64,000 nucleotides of DNA from Candidatus Nanopelagicales bacterium (GCA_030700225.1 JAUYJT010000027.1:1-64000); one strand, 5' to 3'. Positions 27,865 to 39,574 are shown, counted from the first letter of the stretch. Made by a program: numbers and translations. The notes: generated by a model from the letters alone, not told the origin.

Positions 27865-28190
27865 TCGCCCGAGCGCACATGGCGCGCCAGCCGACCGTCC
27901 TGGCGCTGATACTGGTCGGCCTCGTGATCGCGTTTGGGATCGCGGGGATCGTCTCTTTCTACGCCGACCCGAACCCGGACGGATTGGAGTCCGTCGCTCA
28001 GGCTTCGGGATTCGCCTACCAGGCCCAAGAGTCAGCCACCGCGGGCTCTCCGCTGGCTGACTACGGCGTTTCCGGCGTCAGCGATGAGCGCGTGTCGATC
28101 GGCTTGTCCGGTGTCATCGGCGTGGCAGTGACCATCGTGTTCGGGTTCGGGCTCTTCCGCGTGCTGACCTGGCGCCGATCAAGTGGGTAG
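27861..28190 (+). CDS. PDGLE-domain CbiN-like component
   Basis: 109-residue protein with two transmembrane helices and the loop motif PNPDGLESVA (PDGLE domain). It plays the role of CbiN, which helps load metal into CbiM. The order is TM helix 1 (VLALILVGLVIAFGIAGIVSF), an extracellular loop, and TM helix 2 (IGVAVTIVFGFGLFRVL). It overlaps cbiM by four bases and the CbiQ gene by eight. Confidence 0.9.
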   Translation: MIARAHMARQPTVLALILVGLVIAFGIAGIVSFYADPNPDGLESVAQASGFAYQAQESATAGSPLADYGVSGVSDERVSIGLSGVIGVAVTIVFGFGLFRVLTWRRSSG

Positions 28191-28968
28191 CCACTCACAC
28201 GCACACGTGCCTGGAGAGTTCCTGTACTCCCCAGGTGAAACGCGCGTACATCGCTGTCCGGCCCATGTGAAGCTGCTGGCCGCCTTGGCGACTCTCACAG
28301 TGATCGTTGCCACGCCGGGCCGGGCCGTTTGGGCGTTCGCGGCGTACTTCGCTTTGGTACTGGTGATTCTTAGCCTGGCACGGCTTTCGGTCCGGCTCGT
28401 CTTGCCCAGACTGGCGGTGGAGCTGCCGTTCCTTGCGTTCGCTGTACTGCTGCCGTTCCTCGGGACCGATCCAAGAATCCAGGTGGGCACGGTGTCGTTG
28501 TCTGAGCCGGGGCTTTGGGCGGCATGGACGTTGGCGGCTAAGGCGACACTGGGCGTGCTGATCGCGATCGCGCTCTCGGCTACGACTTCGACGACCGAAC
28601 TGCTTGACGCCATGCGGCGATTACGGGTACCCGACCTGTTCGTGCAGATCCTGACGGCCATGGTCCGCTACATACACGTTGTGGGGCAGGAGTCATCGAG
28701 GATGTCGAGGGCCAGGGCCGCTCGGGGATTCTCCGCGAAGGGAGTGCGATCGTGGCCCGTACTGGGGCTGGCATTGGGCACGCTGTTCATCCGTTCGTAT
28801 GAGCGTGGGGAGCGCGTCCACTGCGCGATGCTCAGTCGCGGCTACAGCGGGCAGCCACCGCGGCTTCGGGAGGTCATGCCCGTATCGATCGGTGCGTGGG
28901 TTGCCGCCGCTGCTCTGCCTGCCTCGGCACTGTCCGTCTTGGCCGTAGCGGTGGCGCTGCCGACATGA
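28183..28968 (+). CDS. cbiQ: Cobalt/nickel ECF transporter T component CbiQ
   Basis: 261-residue transmembrane scaffold of the ECF importer. The EcfT signature arginine-containing segments that contact the ATPases are visible: SRMSRARAARGF and HCAMLSRGYSG. The His-rich start (GSHSHAHVPGE) may bind metal or reflect the metal substrate. It starts at GTG 28183 inside the previous gene and its final ATGA overlaps the CbiO start. Confidence 0.93.
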   Translation: MGSHSHAHVPGEFLYSPGETRVHRCPAHVKLLAALATLTVIVATPGRAVWAFAAYFALVLVILSLARLSVRLVLPRLAVELPFLAFAVLLPFLGTDPRIQVGTVSLSEPGLWAAWTLAAKATLGVLIAIALSATTSTTELLDAMRRLRVPDLFVQILTAMVRYIHVVGQESSRMSRARAARGFSAKGVRSWPVLGLALGTLFIRSYERGERVHCAMLSRGYSGQPPRLREVMPVSIGAWVAAAALPASALSVLAVAVALPT

Positions 28969-29714
28969 ACACGGCACCGAGCCTGAGGGTGCGGGGGCTG
29001 ACTTACAGCCATCCCGACGGAACCGTGGCGCTGGCTGGTGTAGACCTGACGATTCAGAGGGGAGAGCGGGTCGCCGTACTCGGACCTAACGGTGCCGGCA
29101 AGACGACCCTGGCGCTGCATCTGAACGGGCTCCTGCGACCTGGCAGCGGGTCGGTCGAGGTCGGGGGGGAGACAGTCACTTCGGCGAACGTCGCTTCCGT
29201 CCGGCGCGACGTCGGCTTGGTGTTCCAGGATCCGGACGATCAGTTGTTCATGCCAACCGTGCGTGACGATGTGGCGTTCGGGCCGGCCAACGCGGGGATT
29301 CGCGGTGACGAGCTCACGCGGCGCGTGGAGCTGGCCCTAGCTGACGTCGACATGCTGGATCTGATCGACCGTCCGCCTCACCATCTGTCCCTCGGGCAGC
29401 GGCGCCGTGTCGCAATCGCCACGGTTCTTTCCATGGACCCGAAGATCCTGGTGCTTGATGAACCCAGCTCGAACCTCGACCCGGCGAGCCGCCGCGAAGT
29501 CGCCGAGATCCTGGTCAGCTTGGGCCGGACCACTGTCGTTGTCACCCATGACTTGCCGTATGCCTTGCAGATCTGCCCTCGTGCTGTGATCTTGAGCCAG
29601 GGCCGCATTGTCCGGGACGGTGCGACGCCGGAGCTGCTGCGCGACACCGAATTGTTGTCCGCGAACCGTCTCGAACTGCCCTACGGCTTCAATCTGGCGG
29701 ATGTGACCGCGTAG
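28965..29714 (+). CDS. cbiO: Cobalt/nickel ECF transporter ATPase CbiO
   Basis: 249-residue ABC ATPase. Walker A is GPNGAGKTT, the Q-loop lies in LVFQDPDDQLF, the signature is LSLGQRRRVAIA, and Walker B is ILVLDEPSSNLDP, then the H-loop VVVTHD. It should homodimerise to power CbiMNQ. The ATG at 28965 overlaps the cbiQ stop; earlier starts are rejected. Confidence 0.95.
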   Translation: MNTAPSLRVRGLTYSHPDGTVALAGVDLTIQRGERVAVLGPNGAGKTTLALHLNGLLRPGSGSVEVGGETVTSANVASVRRDVGLVFQDPDDQLFMPTVRDDVAFGPANAGIRGDELTRRVELALADVDMLDLIDRPPHHLSLGQRRRVAIATVLSMDPKILVLDEPSSNLDPASRREVAEILVSLGRTTVVVTHDLPYALQICPRAVILSQGRIVRDGATPELLRDTELLSANRLELPYGFNLADVTA

Positions 29715-29748
29715 GCTGCTCACGACGACGACAGCCCGCGGAGGAACT

Positions 29749-30225
29749 GTGACTGACACGCCGACCCGGTCCGACAAGAAGTCGGGCCCCCGCTCCCCGG
29801 AGGAGATTCAGACGGAGATCGAGCAGACGCGAGACCGGCTCGCTGCGAATCTTCGGCGCCTGAAGGCGGAGGTGAGCCCACAGGCGCTCGCCGAACGCGT
29901 CAGGGCCGCTGCCGTTGGGTGCTTCATCGACGCGCGGACCGGCCAGGTGCGTGTCGAGCGGGTCGTAGGCGTTTCGCTCACCGTGGTCGGAATCGTGGTG
30001 ATACGGCATAGTCTGCGCTCGCTCGCGAGGCGTCGCGAGCTTGAGCGTCTTCGGGAAGTCGTCTGGGTGCCTGTGCCCAGGTTCGCGCTGTCGCCCGAGC
30101 TGCTCGCCGTGGCTCGGGACGCGGCAGAGTTGGCTCCGGGGCCGTCGGTTCTGGTCGCTGAGCTGGGGCCGCCGGCGCTCCCGCCCGCGCACGAGATCCT
30201 CGAACCGGCCGAACTGTCGGAATGA
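29749..30225 (+). CDS. DUF3618 protein
   Basis: 158-residue protein. The N-terminal SPEEIQTEIEQTRDRLAANLRRLKAEVSP is the DUF3618 pattern, followed by one hydrophobic segment (VVGVSLTVVGIVVI) and a charged C-terminal part. Function is unknown; family members are small membrane-associated actinobacterial proteins. It overlaps the GroES-like gene by four bases, so the two are translationally coupled. The start is GTG at 29749 after a GGAGG. Confidence 0.8.
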   Translation: MTDTPTRSDKKSGPRSPEEIQTEIEQTRDRLAANLRRLKAEVSPQALAERVRAAAVGCFIDARTGQVRVERVVGVSLTVVGIVVIRHSLRSLARRRELERLREVVWVPVPRFALSPELLAVARDAAELAPGPSVLVAELGPPALPPAHEILEPAELSE

Positions 30226-30584
30226 GCGGGACGGACACACGGACAGCTGCTGCTGGGCGGAAGCGGGAGGCACCGGTTCCAATCAAATTGCTGCATGACC
30301 GCGTGCTTGTCAGCGACGAGGGACCAGATGGCGAACGCACGTCGAGCGGCGGGATCCTAATCCCGGCCACGGCCCAGGTCGGTCGGAAGCTCGCCTGGGC
30401 CCGAGTCGTCGCGGCGGGGCCTAACGTGCGCACACTCGAGGTTGGCGACAGGGTCCTGTTTGAGCCAGAGGATCGCGGCACGGTTGAGCTCCAAGGCGCC
30501 TTGTACATACTCATGCGGGAACGGGACGTCCATGCTGTGGCCTCAGCATGCAATACCGCGGAGAACACGGGCCTGTACCTGTAG
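30222..30584 (+). CDS. GroES-like co-chaperonin (Cpn10 family), divergent
   Basis: 120-residue protein of the Cpn10 fold. IKLLHDRVLVSDEGPDGERTSSGGILIP, with the mobile-loop region, and GDRVLFEPEDRG are recognisable. It has an extra N-terminal basic segment of about 18 residues compared with GroES, is not next to a groEL, and diverges in the loop that binds GroEL. It is therefore likely a paralog and not the main GroES. Whether it works with GroEL is open. It is coupled to DUF3618. Confidence 0.82.
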   Translation: MSGTDTRTAAAGRKREAPVPIKLLHDRVLVSDEGPDGERTSSGGILIPATAQVGRKLAWARVVAAGPNVRTLEVGDRVLFEPEDRGTVELQGALYILMRERDVHAVASACNTAENTGLYL

Positions 30585-30655
30585 GCGCGGACTGCGATCG
30601 CGTTGGCCCAGGGTCCGCGTGCCGGGATGGCAGGCCGCTTCGCCACAATGGCCCG

Positions 30656-32650
<1,995 letters not shown>

Positions 32651-32673
32651 CCTTGGCGCGGATTCGGCCAAGT

Positions 32674-32746
32674 GGATCTTGTTGCGAAAACGGCCAAATG
32701 TGGCCGCTTCGCGTATCTGAAGTGGCCGGAATCGCGACAAGATCAC
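32674..32746 (+). repeat. Structured 74-base intergenic repeat, copy 2
   Basis: Same orientation and sequence as copies 1 and 3. Its arms GATCTTGTTGCG / CGCGACAAGATC pair over 12 positions with one G-T pair. The interior hairpins CGGCCA-AATG-TGGCCG and CTTC-N8-GAAG are retained. It lies between the acetoacetyl-CoA synthetase stop and the Lnt-like start. Confidence 0.9.
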
Positions 32747-32845
32747 GTAGTGGTTGGATACCGCGGATATCCGGGCGCGAGCTCACCGAGCGACCAAGCG
32801 CTCTGGCGGCTAGATTCGTCCCATTCCGCGAGGCAGGGAGGCGCG

Positions 32846-34450
32846 ATGGCCGCGACGGCACCTGCGAGACAACCATCCGATCGCACATCTCTGCCGACTG
32901 AGCCCCCGACTAGCACGCGCAAGACTCTGCTGGGCTTGGGCTTGTCGGCGGTTAGCGCGGTCATGTTGTACGTGACGTGCGACGGACACGGGTCCTTGTG
33001 GCCGTTGATCATCGTGGGCTTCGTTCCCATGTACGTGGCCCAGTACCGGCTTCTGCCCCGCAGGTTGTCGGGACTGGCTGTTGGTATCGCGTTCTTCGGT
33101 TACTGGCTGTCGCTGTTGATGTACAGCAGCAGCGTTGCTGAGTTCTTGGGTGGGCCGCTGGTGGCCTTGCTCATCATCATCGTGGCCGCAGCGGTGATGT
33201 CGGTCCCGTTGTTCGTCTTCGGGATCTTCGAGCGCCCGTTCTCTGAGCGCACGAAGTACAAGTGGTTCGTCATCCAGCTGCCGCTGGTTTGGGTGGGGCT
33301 TGAGGTTGTCTTTGGAGCGAATCCGTTCTTCGCCACCAACTACTGGATGGCGTATCGAATGGCGTCGGTCCCGGCGCTGGATCAGCCCGTCAGCGTCTTG
33401 AGCACGCCAGCACTCAGCCTTCTGCTCATGATGATCAACGCTGGGATCGCGATACTGGTTCTGAAGTGGATCGATCGCCGGTGGCCGTCCTTGGCTTCTG
33501 TGGCGATCCCAGGCCGTACGGTGAAATGGTCTGCCGGAATCGCGTTGTGCTTGACCGTTATATGGATCGCGTCGAGTCTGCTGATCAACGCCCGAGTCAA
33601 CAGCCAGCTCGGCCCCGTGGTTCGTGTGGCCGCCGTCCAACCCGGGAACGAGAACAGGAGCGAGCCGGGACAACGTCAGGCGCAAGACGCTCCCAGCGAA
33701 ATCGAGCGCAATGTGAGGCTGAGCGCCCAGATGGAAGGGCTGACGCGTGATGCGGCCGCCCAAGGCGCGAAGTTGATCGTGTGGCCCGAGAAGCTCCTTG
33801 AGTATGACGCCGCAACCGAGCAGGGGGCGTGGGTAGGAGACCTGGCCAGTGAGACGCAGACGACGATCGTCGCCGGTTGGATGCCGCAGTCTCCGGATCC
33901 GTCCTCGGCCAACATAGCTGGCGCCTGGCTGCCGTCCGGGCAGCTAGCGGGTATCTACTACAAGATCCACCCAGTCACGCTCGAAGGCGAGTCGTTCAAC
34001 ACTCCTCAGGAGTACCCGACGTTCACCACGCCCGTTGGACAGCTGGGTGTCCTGATCTGTTTCGACCACGACTTCCCTGATAGCTCCGCCCGGCTGGAGA
34101 CGCTTGGCGGCGCCGACATCTTGGCAGTGCCGGCGCTGGACCCGGCATCAATCGCTAACTTGCGCTGGCAGTCGCTCACGTTCCGCGCGATCGAGAACCG
34201 GGTTCCGCTCGTGAAGACAGACGTCGGCTGGGATAGCGCCATCATCAACGCCAACGGCGTAGTCGCGGATCGCACAGCGGTGCCGAACCCTGACGGCGCG
34301 GAGGAGGTCCTGGTCGCGGACGTTAACCTCGGACCCCGGAACTCCGTATTCACCAAAGTTGGTGGCTACACATTCGCTCTGCTAGTTGTCATAGGCCTGG
34401 TCAGCCGCTACACGTACCAATTCAGGCTGGCGCGGTCCGATTCTGGCTAG
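32846..34450 (+). CDS. lnt: Apolipoprotein N-acyltransferase-like membrane nitrilase
   Basis: 534-residue protein with an N-terminal bundle of about six transmembrane helices and a C-terminal extracytoplasmic nitrilase domain. The nitrilase triad is present: Glu in WPEKLLEY, Lys in YYKIHPVTLEGE and Cys in LICFDHDFPD. Lnt transfers an acyl chain to the N-terminal Cys of lipoproteins; actinobacteria do carry Lnt homologs. The start is ATG at 32846 after AGGGAGG. The gene is bracketed by two direct copies of the 74-base repeat. Carbon-nitrogen hydrolases of other function are a weaker alternative. Confidence 0.85.
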   Translation: MAATAPARQPSDRTSLPTEPPTSTRKTLLGLGLSAVSAVMLYVTCDGHGSLWPLIIVGFVPMYVAQYRLLPRRLSGLAVGIAFFGYWLSLLMYSSSVAEFLGGPLVALLIIIVAAAVMSVPLFVFGIFERPFSERTKYKWFVIQLPLVWVGLEVVFGANPFFATNYWMAYRMASVPALDQPVSVLSTPALSLLLMMINAGIAILVLKWIDRRWPSLASVAIPGRTVKWSAGIALCLTVIWIASSLLINARVNSQLGPVVRVAAVQPGNENRSEPGQRQAQDAPSEIERNVRLSAQMEGLTRDAAAQGAKLIVWPEKLLEYDAATEQGAWVGDLASETQTTIVAGWMPQSPDPSSANIAGAWLPSGQLAGIYYKIHPVTLEGESFNTPQEYPTFTTPVGQLGVLICFDHDFPDSSARLETLGGADILAVPALDPASIANLRWQSLTFRAIENRVPLVKTDVGWDSAIINANGVVADRTAVPNPDGAEEVLVADVNLGPRNSVFTKVGGYTFALLVVIGLVSRYTYQFRLARSDSG

Positions 34451-34454
34451 CGCG

Positions 34455-34528
34455 GTGATCTTGTTGCGAAAACGGCCAAATGTGGCCGCTTCGCGTATCT
34501 GAAATGGCCGGAATCGCGTCAAGATCAC
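34455..34528 (+). repeat. Structured 74-base intergenic repeat, copy 3
   Basis: Identical in orientation to copies 1 and 2 and starting five bases after the stop of the Lnt-like gene. Outer arms GTGATCTTG / CAAGATCAC pair; two arm positions differ from the other copies. It lies between a plus-strand gene and the minus-strand tRNA-Lys. Confidence 0.9.
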
Positions 34529-34548
34529 GCATGGGCACGAACCACGAG

Positions 34549-34621
34549 TACGCCGCCAGGGACTTGAACCCTGAACCCACAGATTAAGAGTCTGTTGCTC
34601 TGCCAATTGAGCTAGCGGCGC
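34549..34621 (-). tRNA. tRNA-Lys (anticodon CUU)
   Basis: Full cloverleaf on the minus strand: acceptor GCGCCGC / GCGGCGT, anticodon arm ACAGA-CTCTTAA-TCTGT with anticodon CTT, T arm CAGGGTTCAAGTCCCTG. Discriminator is A; CCA is not encoded. Confidence 0.96.
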
Positions 34622-34699
34622 GAAGTGAGGTTACCACTTCGGGTGGGCTCGTTCAGAGTCCAGCGGCGGCATGGACTCCCCGTCTGTGTGCCACTGAAC

Positions 34700-37600
34700 T
34701 CAGATGTCAGCGGCCCCGAAGCCTCCGCCGCCGGGAGTCTCGATGACCAGCACGTCGCCTGGGTGAACCTGGCGGGTGTCGGTCCCTGACATTGGCTCGT
34801 GGGTGCCGTCGGCTCGCTCGATCCAGTTGCGCCCGACTTGACCAGGGCTTCCACCGCGCAGACCGAAGGGCGGTAGGCGGCGCCTGTTGGACAGGATGCC
34901 GACTTGCATGTCAGCCAGGAATCGCAGCCGGCGGACGACGCCGTCGCCGCCCCGGTGGCGTCCAGGTCCACCGCTACCGGCCCGGATTGAGAACTGACCG
35001 ACCAGGACGGGGAACCTCAGCTCGAGAACCTCAGGATCGGTTAGCCGCGAGTTTGTCATGTGACTCTGGACGGCCGAAGCGCCATCGAAGTCAGGGCCCG
35101 CGCCCGTCCCGCCGCAGATCGTCTCGTAGTACTGTCGCTCGGCGTCACCGAAAGTCAGGTTGTTCATCGTGCCTTGGGCGGCGGCTTGAACCCCGAGCGC
35201 CGCGAAGAGCGCGTCGGTGATCGCCTGGCTGGTCTCGACGTTGCCTGCGACGACGGCGGCTGGGTACTCGGGGGAGAGCATGCTGTGCGGAGAAATGACG
35301 ATCTTGATAGGGATGAGGCAGCCGTCGTTAAGCGGGATGTCATCGTCGACGAGGCAGCGAAAGACATACAGGACCGCTGCTCGGCAGATCGCGCTGGGTG
35401 CGTTGAAGTTGTCCGCGAGCTGCGCGCTGGTACCCGTGAAGTCGACTGTCGCCGAGCGGCGATCGCGGTCAACCGACACCCGGACCTGTACGCGGGCGCC
35501 GTTGTCCATCTCGCACACGAAAGAACCGGGGGTCAACGCCTCGATCGCCCGCCGCACGCTCTCTTCAGCATTGCGTTGGACATGGCCCATGTAGGCGTGA
35601 ACGGTCGGCAGTCCGAACTGCTCAATCATCGCCCGCAGCTCGACAACGCCCTTCTGGTTGGCGGCGATCTGCGCCACCAAGTCCGCGATGTTTCGATCGG
35701 GGTTGCGGCTCGGAAAGGGGCCACAGGTCAGCAGTGCGTGCACTCCCGCCACGTCGAAGACGCCACCGCTCACGAGCTTCACGTTGTCCAGGACCACGCC
35801 TTCCTCATCCAGAGTCCGGCTGTCGGGAGGCATCGAACCGGGGGACTTGCCTCCGATGTCCGCGTGGTGTGCGCGGCTGCCGACGAAGAACAGCGGCGCG
35901 GGGGAGTGCGACGAGGAGGTCTTGGTCAACTCCAGCGCGTCCTCGGCGAACACTGGTGTGACAACGGTGATGTCTGGCAGGTGGGTGCCGCCTCGGTAGG
36001 GGGCGTTGAGAGCGAACACGTCCCCTGGACTCATGGGCGTACTGGAGACGAGCGACCTGACGCTCTCGCTCATCGACCCCAGGTGAACGGGGATGTGCGG
36101 GGCGTTCGCCACCAAGGCCCCGGATGGGTCGAAGATCGCGCAGGAGAAGTCCAGCCTCTCCTTGATGTTGACCGACGAAGCTGTGTTCCGAAGCGTCACG
36201 CCCATCTGTTCGGCGATGGACATGTACAAGTTGTTGAACACCTCGAGCATCACCGGGTCGACCTGTGTTCCGACCGCTGGCCCACGGCTTCGCGGCTCTA
36301 CCCGGGCCAGCAGCAGGCTCCCGGAAGGAGTCACGACCGCGCTCCACCCGCTGTCCACGACGGTCGTCGCCGTTGGGTCGGAGATGATGGCTGGCCCCTT
36401 GATGACATGTCCAGCGGCCAACTCGGATCTGATGTAGACGCCCGCGGTGTGCTCCACTCCATCGGCGAAGAGCCTGATGAGTGCCCGCGGCTGGTCTCGT
36501 GGAGCTGTGGCGGTGACTGCGGCAAGACCACGCATGAGTTCCTGATCCCATACACCTTCCGCGGCCAGGGCATCGATCATGATGGCCTTCTCGGGCCATG
36601 AGAAGCCGAACCGCGACTGGTGCTGGGCTCGAAAGTCGCGGCCCATCGTCCCAGGCGGCCCCCACGGCACTGGGATAGTCGAATCAGTCCCCTCGTACTT
36701 CAAGAAAGCCGTCCGGAGGACTCGAATGGCGTCGACGGGAGCCCCTTGCGCCGCAAGCTCGGAGGTCACCCCCGCCGCCAGCGCGGCCACTTCTTCGGCG
36801 AGGTCTGGCGCATCGCTCAAGGGTTCCTCGATGGACTTCTCGCGAAGAGCCCTGAGGTCCGCCATCCCCATCCCGTACGCGGAGAGAACGCCAGCCAGGG
36901 GATGGATCAGGATGCGGGTCATCCCGAGCGCGTCAGCTATCCCGCAAGCGTGCTGCCCTCCAGCCCCGCCGAAGCAGCACAGCGCGTACTGGGTCACGTC
37001 GTGACCCTGCTGAACGGAGATCTTCTTGATCGCATTGGCCATGTTGAGCACGGCGATCCGGAAGAACCCCTCCGCCACTGCTCGGGGGTCACGGGTGTCG
37101 CCAGTGGCCAGATGGATCCGCTGGGCGAGGGACGCGAGACGAGATTCAACTGCCTCGACGTCGATTGACTGGTCTTGGGCCGGACCGAATGTTGAAGGGA
37201 AGAACGCTGGCTGGATCCTGCCCAGCATCACGTTGCAATCTGTGAGAGTCAGGGGGCCATTCCGCCTGTAGCAGGCTGGCCCAGGGTCGGCGCCCGCCGA
37301 TTCGGGGCCCACTCTGTAGCGGCTCCCATCGAATCTGCAGATCGACCCACCGCCCGCCGCCACCGTGTTGATGGTCAGCATCGGCGCGCGCATCCGCACT
37401 CCAGCCACCTCGGTCTCATGGGAGCGTTCGAATTCCCCGGAGAAGTGGGCGACGTCCGTTGATGTGCCTCCCATGTCGAAAGTGATCACGCGATCGAAGC
37501 CTTCGAGGCGGCTGGCCTCAACTGCCCCAACCACACCTCCAGCCGGTCCGGAAAGCACCGCGTCCTTTCCCCGGAAAGCGTCGACGCGGGCGAGGCCGCC

Positions 37601-38359
37601 GTTCGATTGCATGAACATCAGGTTCACGCCCGGAAGCTCAGCAGCCAGATGGCTTATGTATCGGTGGAGGATCGGGGATAGGTAGGCGTCGACGACAGTC
37701 GTGTCGCCCCTGCCAACGAGTTTGATTAGCCTGCTGGCTTCGTGGCTGGCCGTGACGTGCTCGAAGCCCATCGCCCTGGCCAACTCGGCGACCTGGAGTT
37801 CGTGGGCCGGGAAGCGGTAGGAGTGCATGAACACGATGGCGACGCTCGTGATTCCGGTAGCCGCCGCTGAGAGGAGCTTGGCTCGAACCGCGTCCAGGTC
37901 AGGGCACTTGAGGACGTCCCCGGAGGCTGTGATCCTCTCGTCGACCTCGATGACGACGGAGTACAAGGGCTCGGGCAGCACGATCTGCCGGTCGAACAGT
38001 CGCGGCCTGTTCTGATAGCCGATACGCAGTGCATCGCGGAAGCCTCGAGTCGTCACCAGGATGGTCGGCTCTCCCGTGCGTTCAAGCAGCGCGTTCGTGG
38101 CCACCGTCGTTCCCATCCTCATCGACGAGATGAGGTGCGCCGGGATAGGCCCGTCAGTCGTGCCGAGCAGATCCCTGATGCCTTGAAGCGCCGCGTCCCG
38201 GTAGTGGTCGGGTGCTTCAGAGAGCAACTTGCGCACGGCGATTTCACCGTCGGGTCGCCGCCCTATGACGTCTGTGAACGTGCCACCGCGATCGATCCAG
38301 AAGTCCCAGCCGCGCTCGGGCGTGGCCTGCTCCGGAGTTGCTGATGGCATCTCGGTCAT
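34700..38359 (-). CDS. Fused 5-oxoprolinase / hydantoinase (HyuA-HyuB)
   Basis: 1219-residue ATP-dependent hydrolase fusing both subunits of the hydantoinase/oxoprolinase family. HyuA (about 1-690) has the nucleotide-binding [25 protein letters not shown] and the Cys-containing [13 protein letters not shown]. HyuB (about 700-1219) has [33 protein letters not shown] and the ending [13 protein letters not shown]. The single-chain architecture is that of eukaryotic and some bacterial 5-oxoprolinases, which open 5-oxo-L-proline to glutamate; N-methylhydantoinase or acetone-carboxylase relatives are alternatives. It is divergent from a TetR gene across a palindromic operator. Confidence 0.88.
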   Translation of the reverse strand: MTEMPSATPEQATPERGWDFWIDRGGTFTDVIGRRPDGEIAVRKLLSEAPDHYRDAALQGIRDLLGTTDGPIPAHLISSMRMGTTVATNALLERTGEPTILVTTRGFRDALRIGYQNRPRLFDRQIVLPEPLYSVVIEVDERITASGDVLKCPDLDAVRAKLLSAAATGITSVAIVFMHSYRFPAHELQVAELARAMGFEHVTASHEASRLIKLVGRGDTTVVDAYLSPILHRYISHLAAELPGVNLMFMQSNGGLARVDAFRGKDAVLSGPAGGVVGAVEASRLEGFDRVITFDMGGTSTDVAHFSGEFERSHETEVAGVRMRAPMLTINTVAAGGGSICRFDGSRYRVGPESAGADPGPACYRRNGPLTLTDCNVMLGRIQPAFFPSTFGPAQDQSIDVEAVESRLASLAQRIHLATGDTRDPRAVAEGFFRIAVLNMANAIKKISVQQGHDVTQYALCCFGGAGGQHACGIADALGMTRILIHPLAGVLSAYGMGMADLRALREKSIEEPLSDAPDLAEEVAALAAGVTSELAAQGAPVDAIRVLRTAFLKYEGTDSTIPVPWGPPGTMGRDFRAQHQSRFGFSWPEKAIMIDALAAEGVWDQELMRGLAAVTATAPRDQPRALIRLFADGVEHTAGVYIRSELAAGHVIKGPAIISDPTATTVVDSGWSAVVTPSGSLLLARVEPRSRGPAVGTQVDPVMLEVFNNLYMSIAEQMGVTLRNTASSVNIKERLDFSCAIFDPSGALVANAPHIPVHLGSMSESVRSLVSSTPMSPGDVFALNAPYRGGTHLPDITVVTPVFAEDALELTKTSSSHSPAPLFFVGSRAHHADIGGKSPGSMPPDSRTLDEEGVVLDNVKLVSGGVFDVAGVHALLTCGPFPSRNPDRNIADLVAQIAANQKGVVELRAMIEQFGLPTVHAYMGHVQRNAEESVRRAIEALTPGSFVCEMDNGARVQVRVSVDRDRRSATVDFTGTSAQLADNFNAPSAICRAAVLYVFRCLVDDDIPLNDGCLIPIKIVISPHSMLSPEYPAAVVAGNVETSQAITDALFAALGVQAAAQGTMNNLTFGDAERQYYETICGGTGAGPDFDGASAVQSHMTNSRLTDPEVLELRFPVLVGQFSIRAGSGGPGRHRGGDGVVRRLRFLADMQVGILSNRRRLPPFGLRGGSPGQVGRNWIERADGTHEPMSGTDTRQVHPGDVLVIETPGGGGFGAADI

Positions 38360-38396
38360 TGTGGCCTATGCATGGGGTCCATCGCGCTTGCTACGA

Positions 38397-38414
38397 TGTG
38401 AGCGAGTGCTCACA
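38397..38414 (+). promoter_or_regulatory. TetR-type operator between oxoprolinase and regulator
   Basis: TGTGAGC-GAGT-GCTCACA is a perfect 7+4+7 inverted repeat. It sits 38 bases upstream of the oxoprolinase start and 81 bases upstream of the tetR start, the expected place for a shared operator of divergent genes. Confidence 0.65.
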
Positions 38415-38494
38415 ACATCGAGCGTGCACGACGGATGATGGCTTGGGTTCCGATGAAGAGGATCGCTCGGTGGGACGCTGGAGGCTGAGAGAAG

Positions 38495-39079
38495 ATGCCC
38501 AACAAGAACGGACGGCTGAGGGTCGAGAAGGTCGCCCTTGAGCTCTTCGCGGACAAGGGCGTCGCGTCTACGTCGACGAGGGAGATCGCCAGGGCGGCGG
38601 GTCTGGCTGAGGGGACGCTCTACCGTCATTACGCCACCAAAGACGATCTCGCGGTAGCCTTGTTCCTCGATGCGGCCGGGCAGCTGCTCACCTGCATGGA
38701 AGCGGCCGTCGCGAAGAGTCCAGCCTCGAAGACCCAGGTCAAGTTGCTCGTGGCCACCTTCTTCGAATTCGCTGATCGAAATCCCAGCGCTTGGCAGTAC
38801 CTCATGCATAGACATCCCCCGCTCCGGGCGCTCCCGCAAGACACTCGCCTGCCGAGCGCGCTCGTCGTCGAAGTAGTCCGCCGGGGTATCGAAGATGGCG
38901 CGTTCGCCGTGCGCGACCCCGTCCTGGGGGCGGCGTTCGTCATCGGCATGACGATCCGATCCGTCTTCTTCCTGAAGGAGGGACTTCTCAAGGGGCCTGC
39001 CAGGACAGTGAGCAGGGAGGTCGCGGGCGCGGCGCTCCGCGCGTTGGAAATCAAGAACGAAGATAGGGAGGAGACCTAG
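38495..39079 (+). CDS. TetR family transcriptional regulator
   Basis: 194-residue repressor. The N-terminal helix-turn-helix is clear (VALELFADKGVASTSTREIARAAGLAEGTLYRHYATKDDL, split here in the usual helices 1-4), and the C-terminal half is the ligand and dimer domain. It is divergent from the oxoprolinase and its stop is directly followed by the ATG of a hemerythrin gene. It probably controls both units through the palindrome at 38397-38414. The ligand is unknown. Confidence 0.92.
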   Translation: MPNKNGRLRVEKVALELFADKGVASTSTREIARAAGLAEGTLYRHYATKDDLAVALFLDAAGQLLTCMEAAVAKSPASKTQVKLLVATFFEFADRNPSAWQYLMHRHPPLRALPQDTRLPSALVVEVVRRGIEDGAFAVRDPVLGAAFVIGMTIRSVFFLKEGLLKGPARTVSREVAGAALRALEIKNEDREET

Positions 39080-39574
39080 ATGAAGGTGACCGAATGTCTG
39101 AACACGGAACACGGTGTGTTTCTTGCGCAGCTGGGCGTACTCGAAAGGATGCTGATCGAGGAGGCTCCCAGCGGGGAACTGCGGGCCGTGACCTTGACCA
39201 TCGCCCAGGCGGTGGAGAAGCACCGTGACGCCGAGGAGAAGATCCTGTACCCCGCCATCCTGCGGGAGTTTGGAGAGGGCTTCCCGCCCATCCAGGTGAT
39301 GGAGGCGGAGCACGAGGAGATCGGGCGGCTTATCCGAGGAGTGGCTTCGGGAGATGGGAACGTGCCCCAGATGGTTCGCGGATTCATCGACGTCCTCCGG
39401 CAGCACATTGGCAAGGAGATCAAAGTGCTCTTCCCCATGGCGGAACAGAGGATCGCGGGAGCCGATCTCGAACGGATGGCCTGTCTGTGTGTCGAGCAGT
39501 ACCACGAATCTGCGGGCGTGAACCCCTGCGAGCACGGCCACCAAGTAAGAAGTGGGGTGGCTGACGGGACTTGA
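39080..39574 (+). CDS. Hemerythrin HHE-domain protein
   Basis: 164-residue protein with an HHE cation-binding four-helix domain. Probable di-iron ligands are His in NTEHGVF, EKHRDAEE, EAEHEEIG and LRQHIGKEIKVLF, with Glu in between. Such proteins bind O2, NO or sense redox state. Its start directly abuts the tetR stop with no gap, so the two are co-transcribed. The last 20 or so bases overlap the 3' part of tRNA-His on the opposite strand, and the final residues (RSGVADGT) are encoded by antisense tRNA sequence. Confidence 0.88.
   Translation: MKVTECLNTEHGVFLAQLGVLERMLIEEAPSGELRAVTLTIAQAVEKHRDAEEKILYPAILREFGEGFPPIQVMEAEHEEIGRLIRGVASGDGNVPQMVRGFIDVLRQHIGKEIKVLFPMAEQRIAGADLERMACLCVEQYHESAGVNPCEHGHQVRSGVADGT

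Noticed and set aside
35060-36601. 513-residue plus-strand frame inside the fused oxoprolinase
   Set aside because: It is antisense to conserved HyuB sequence and has no domain features.
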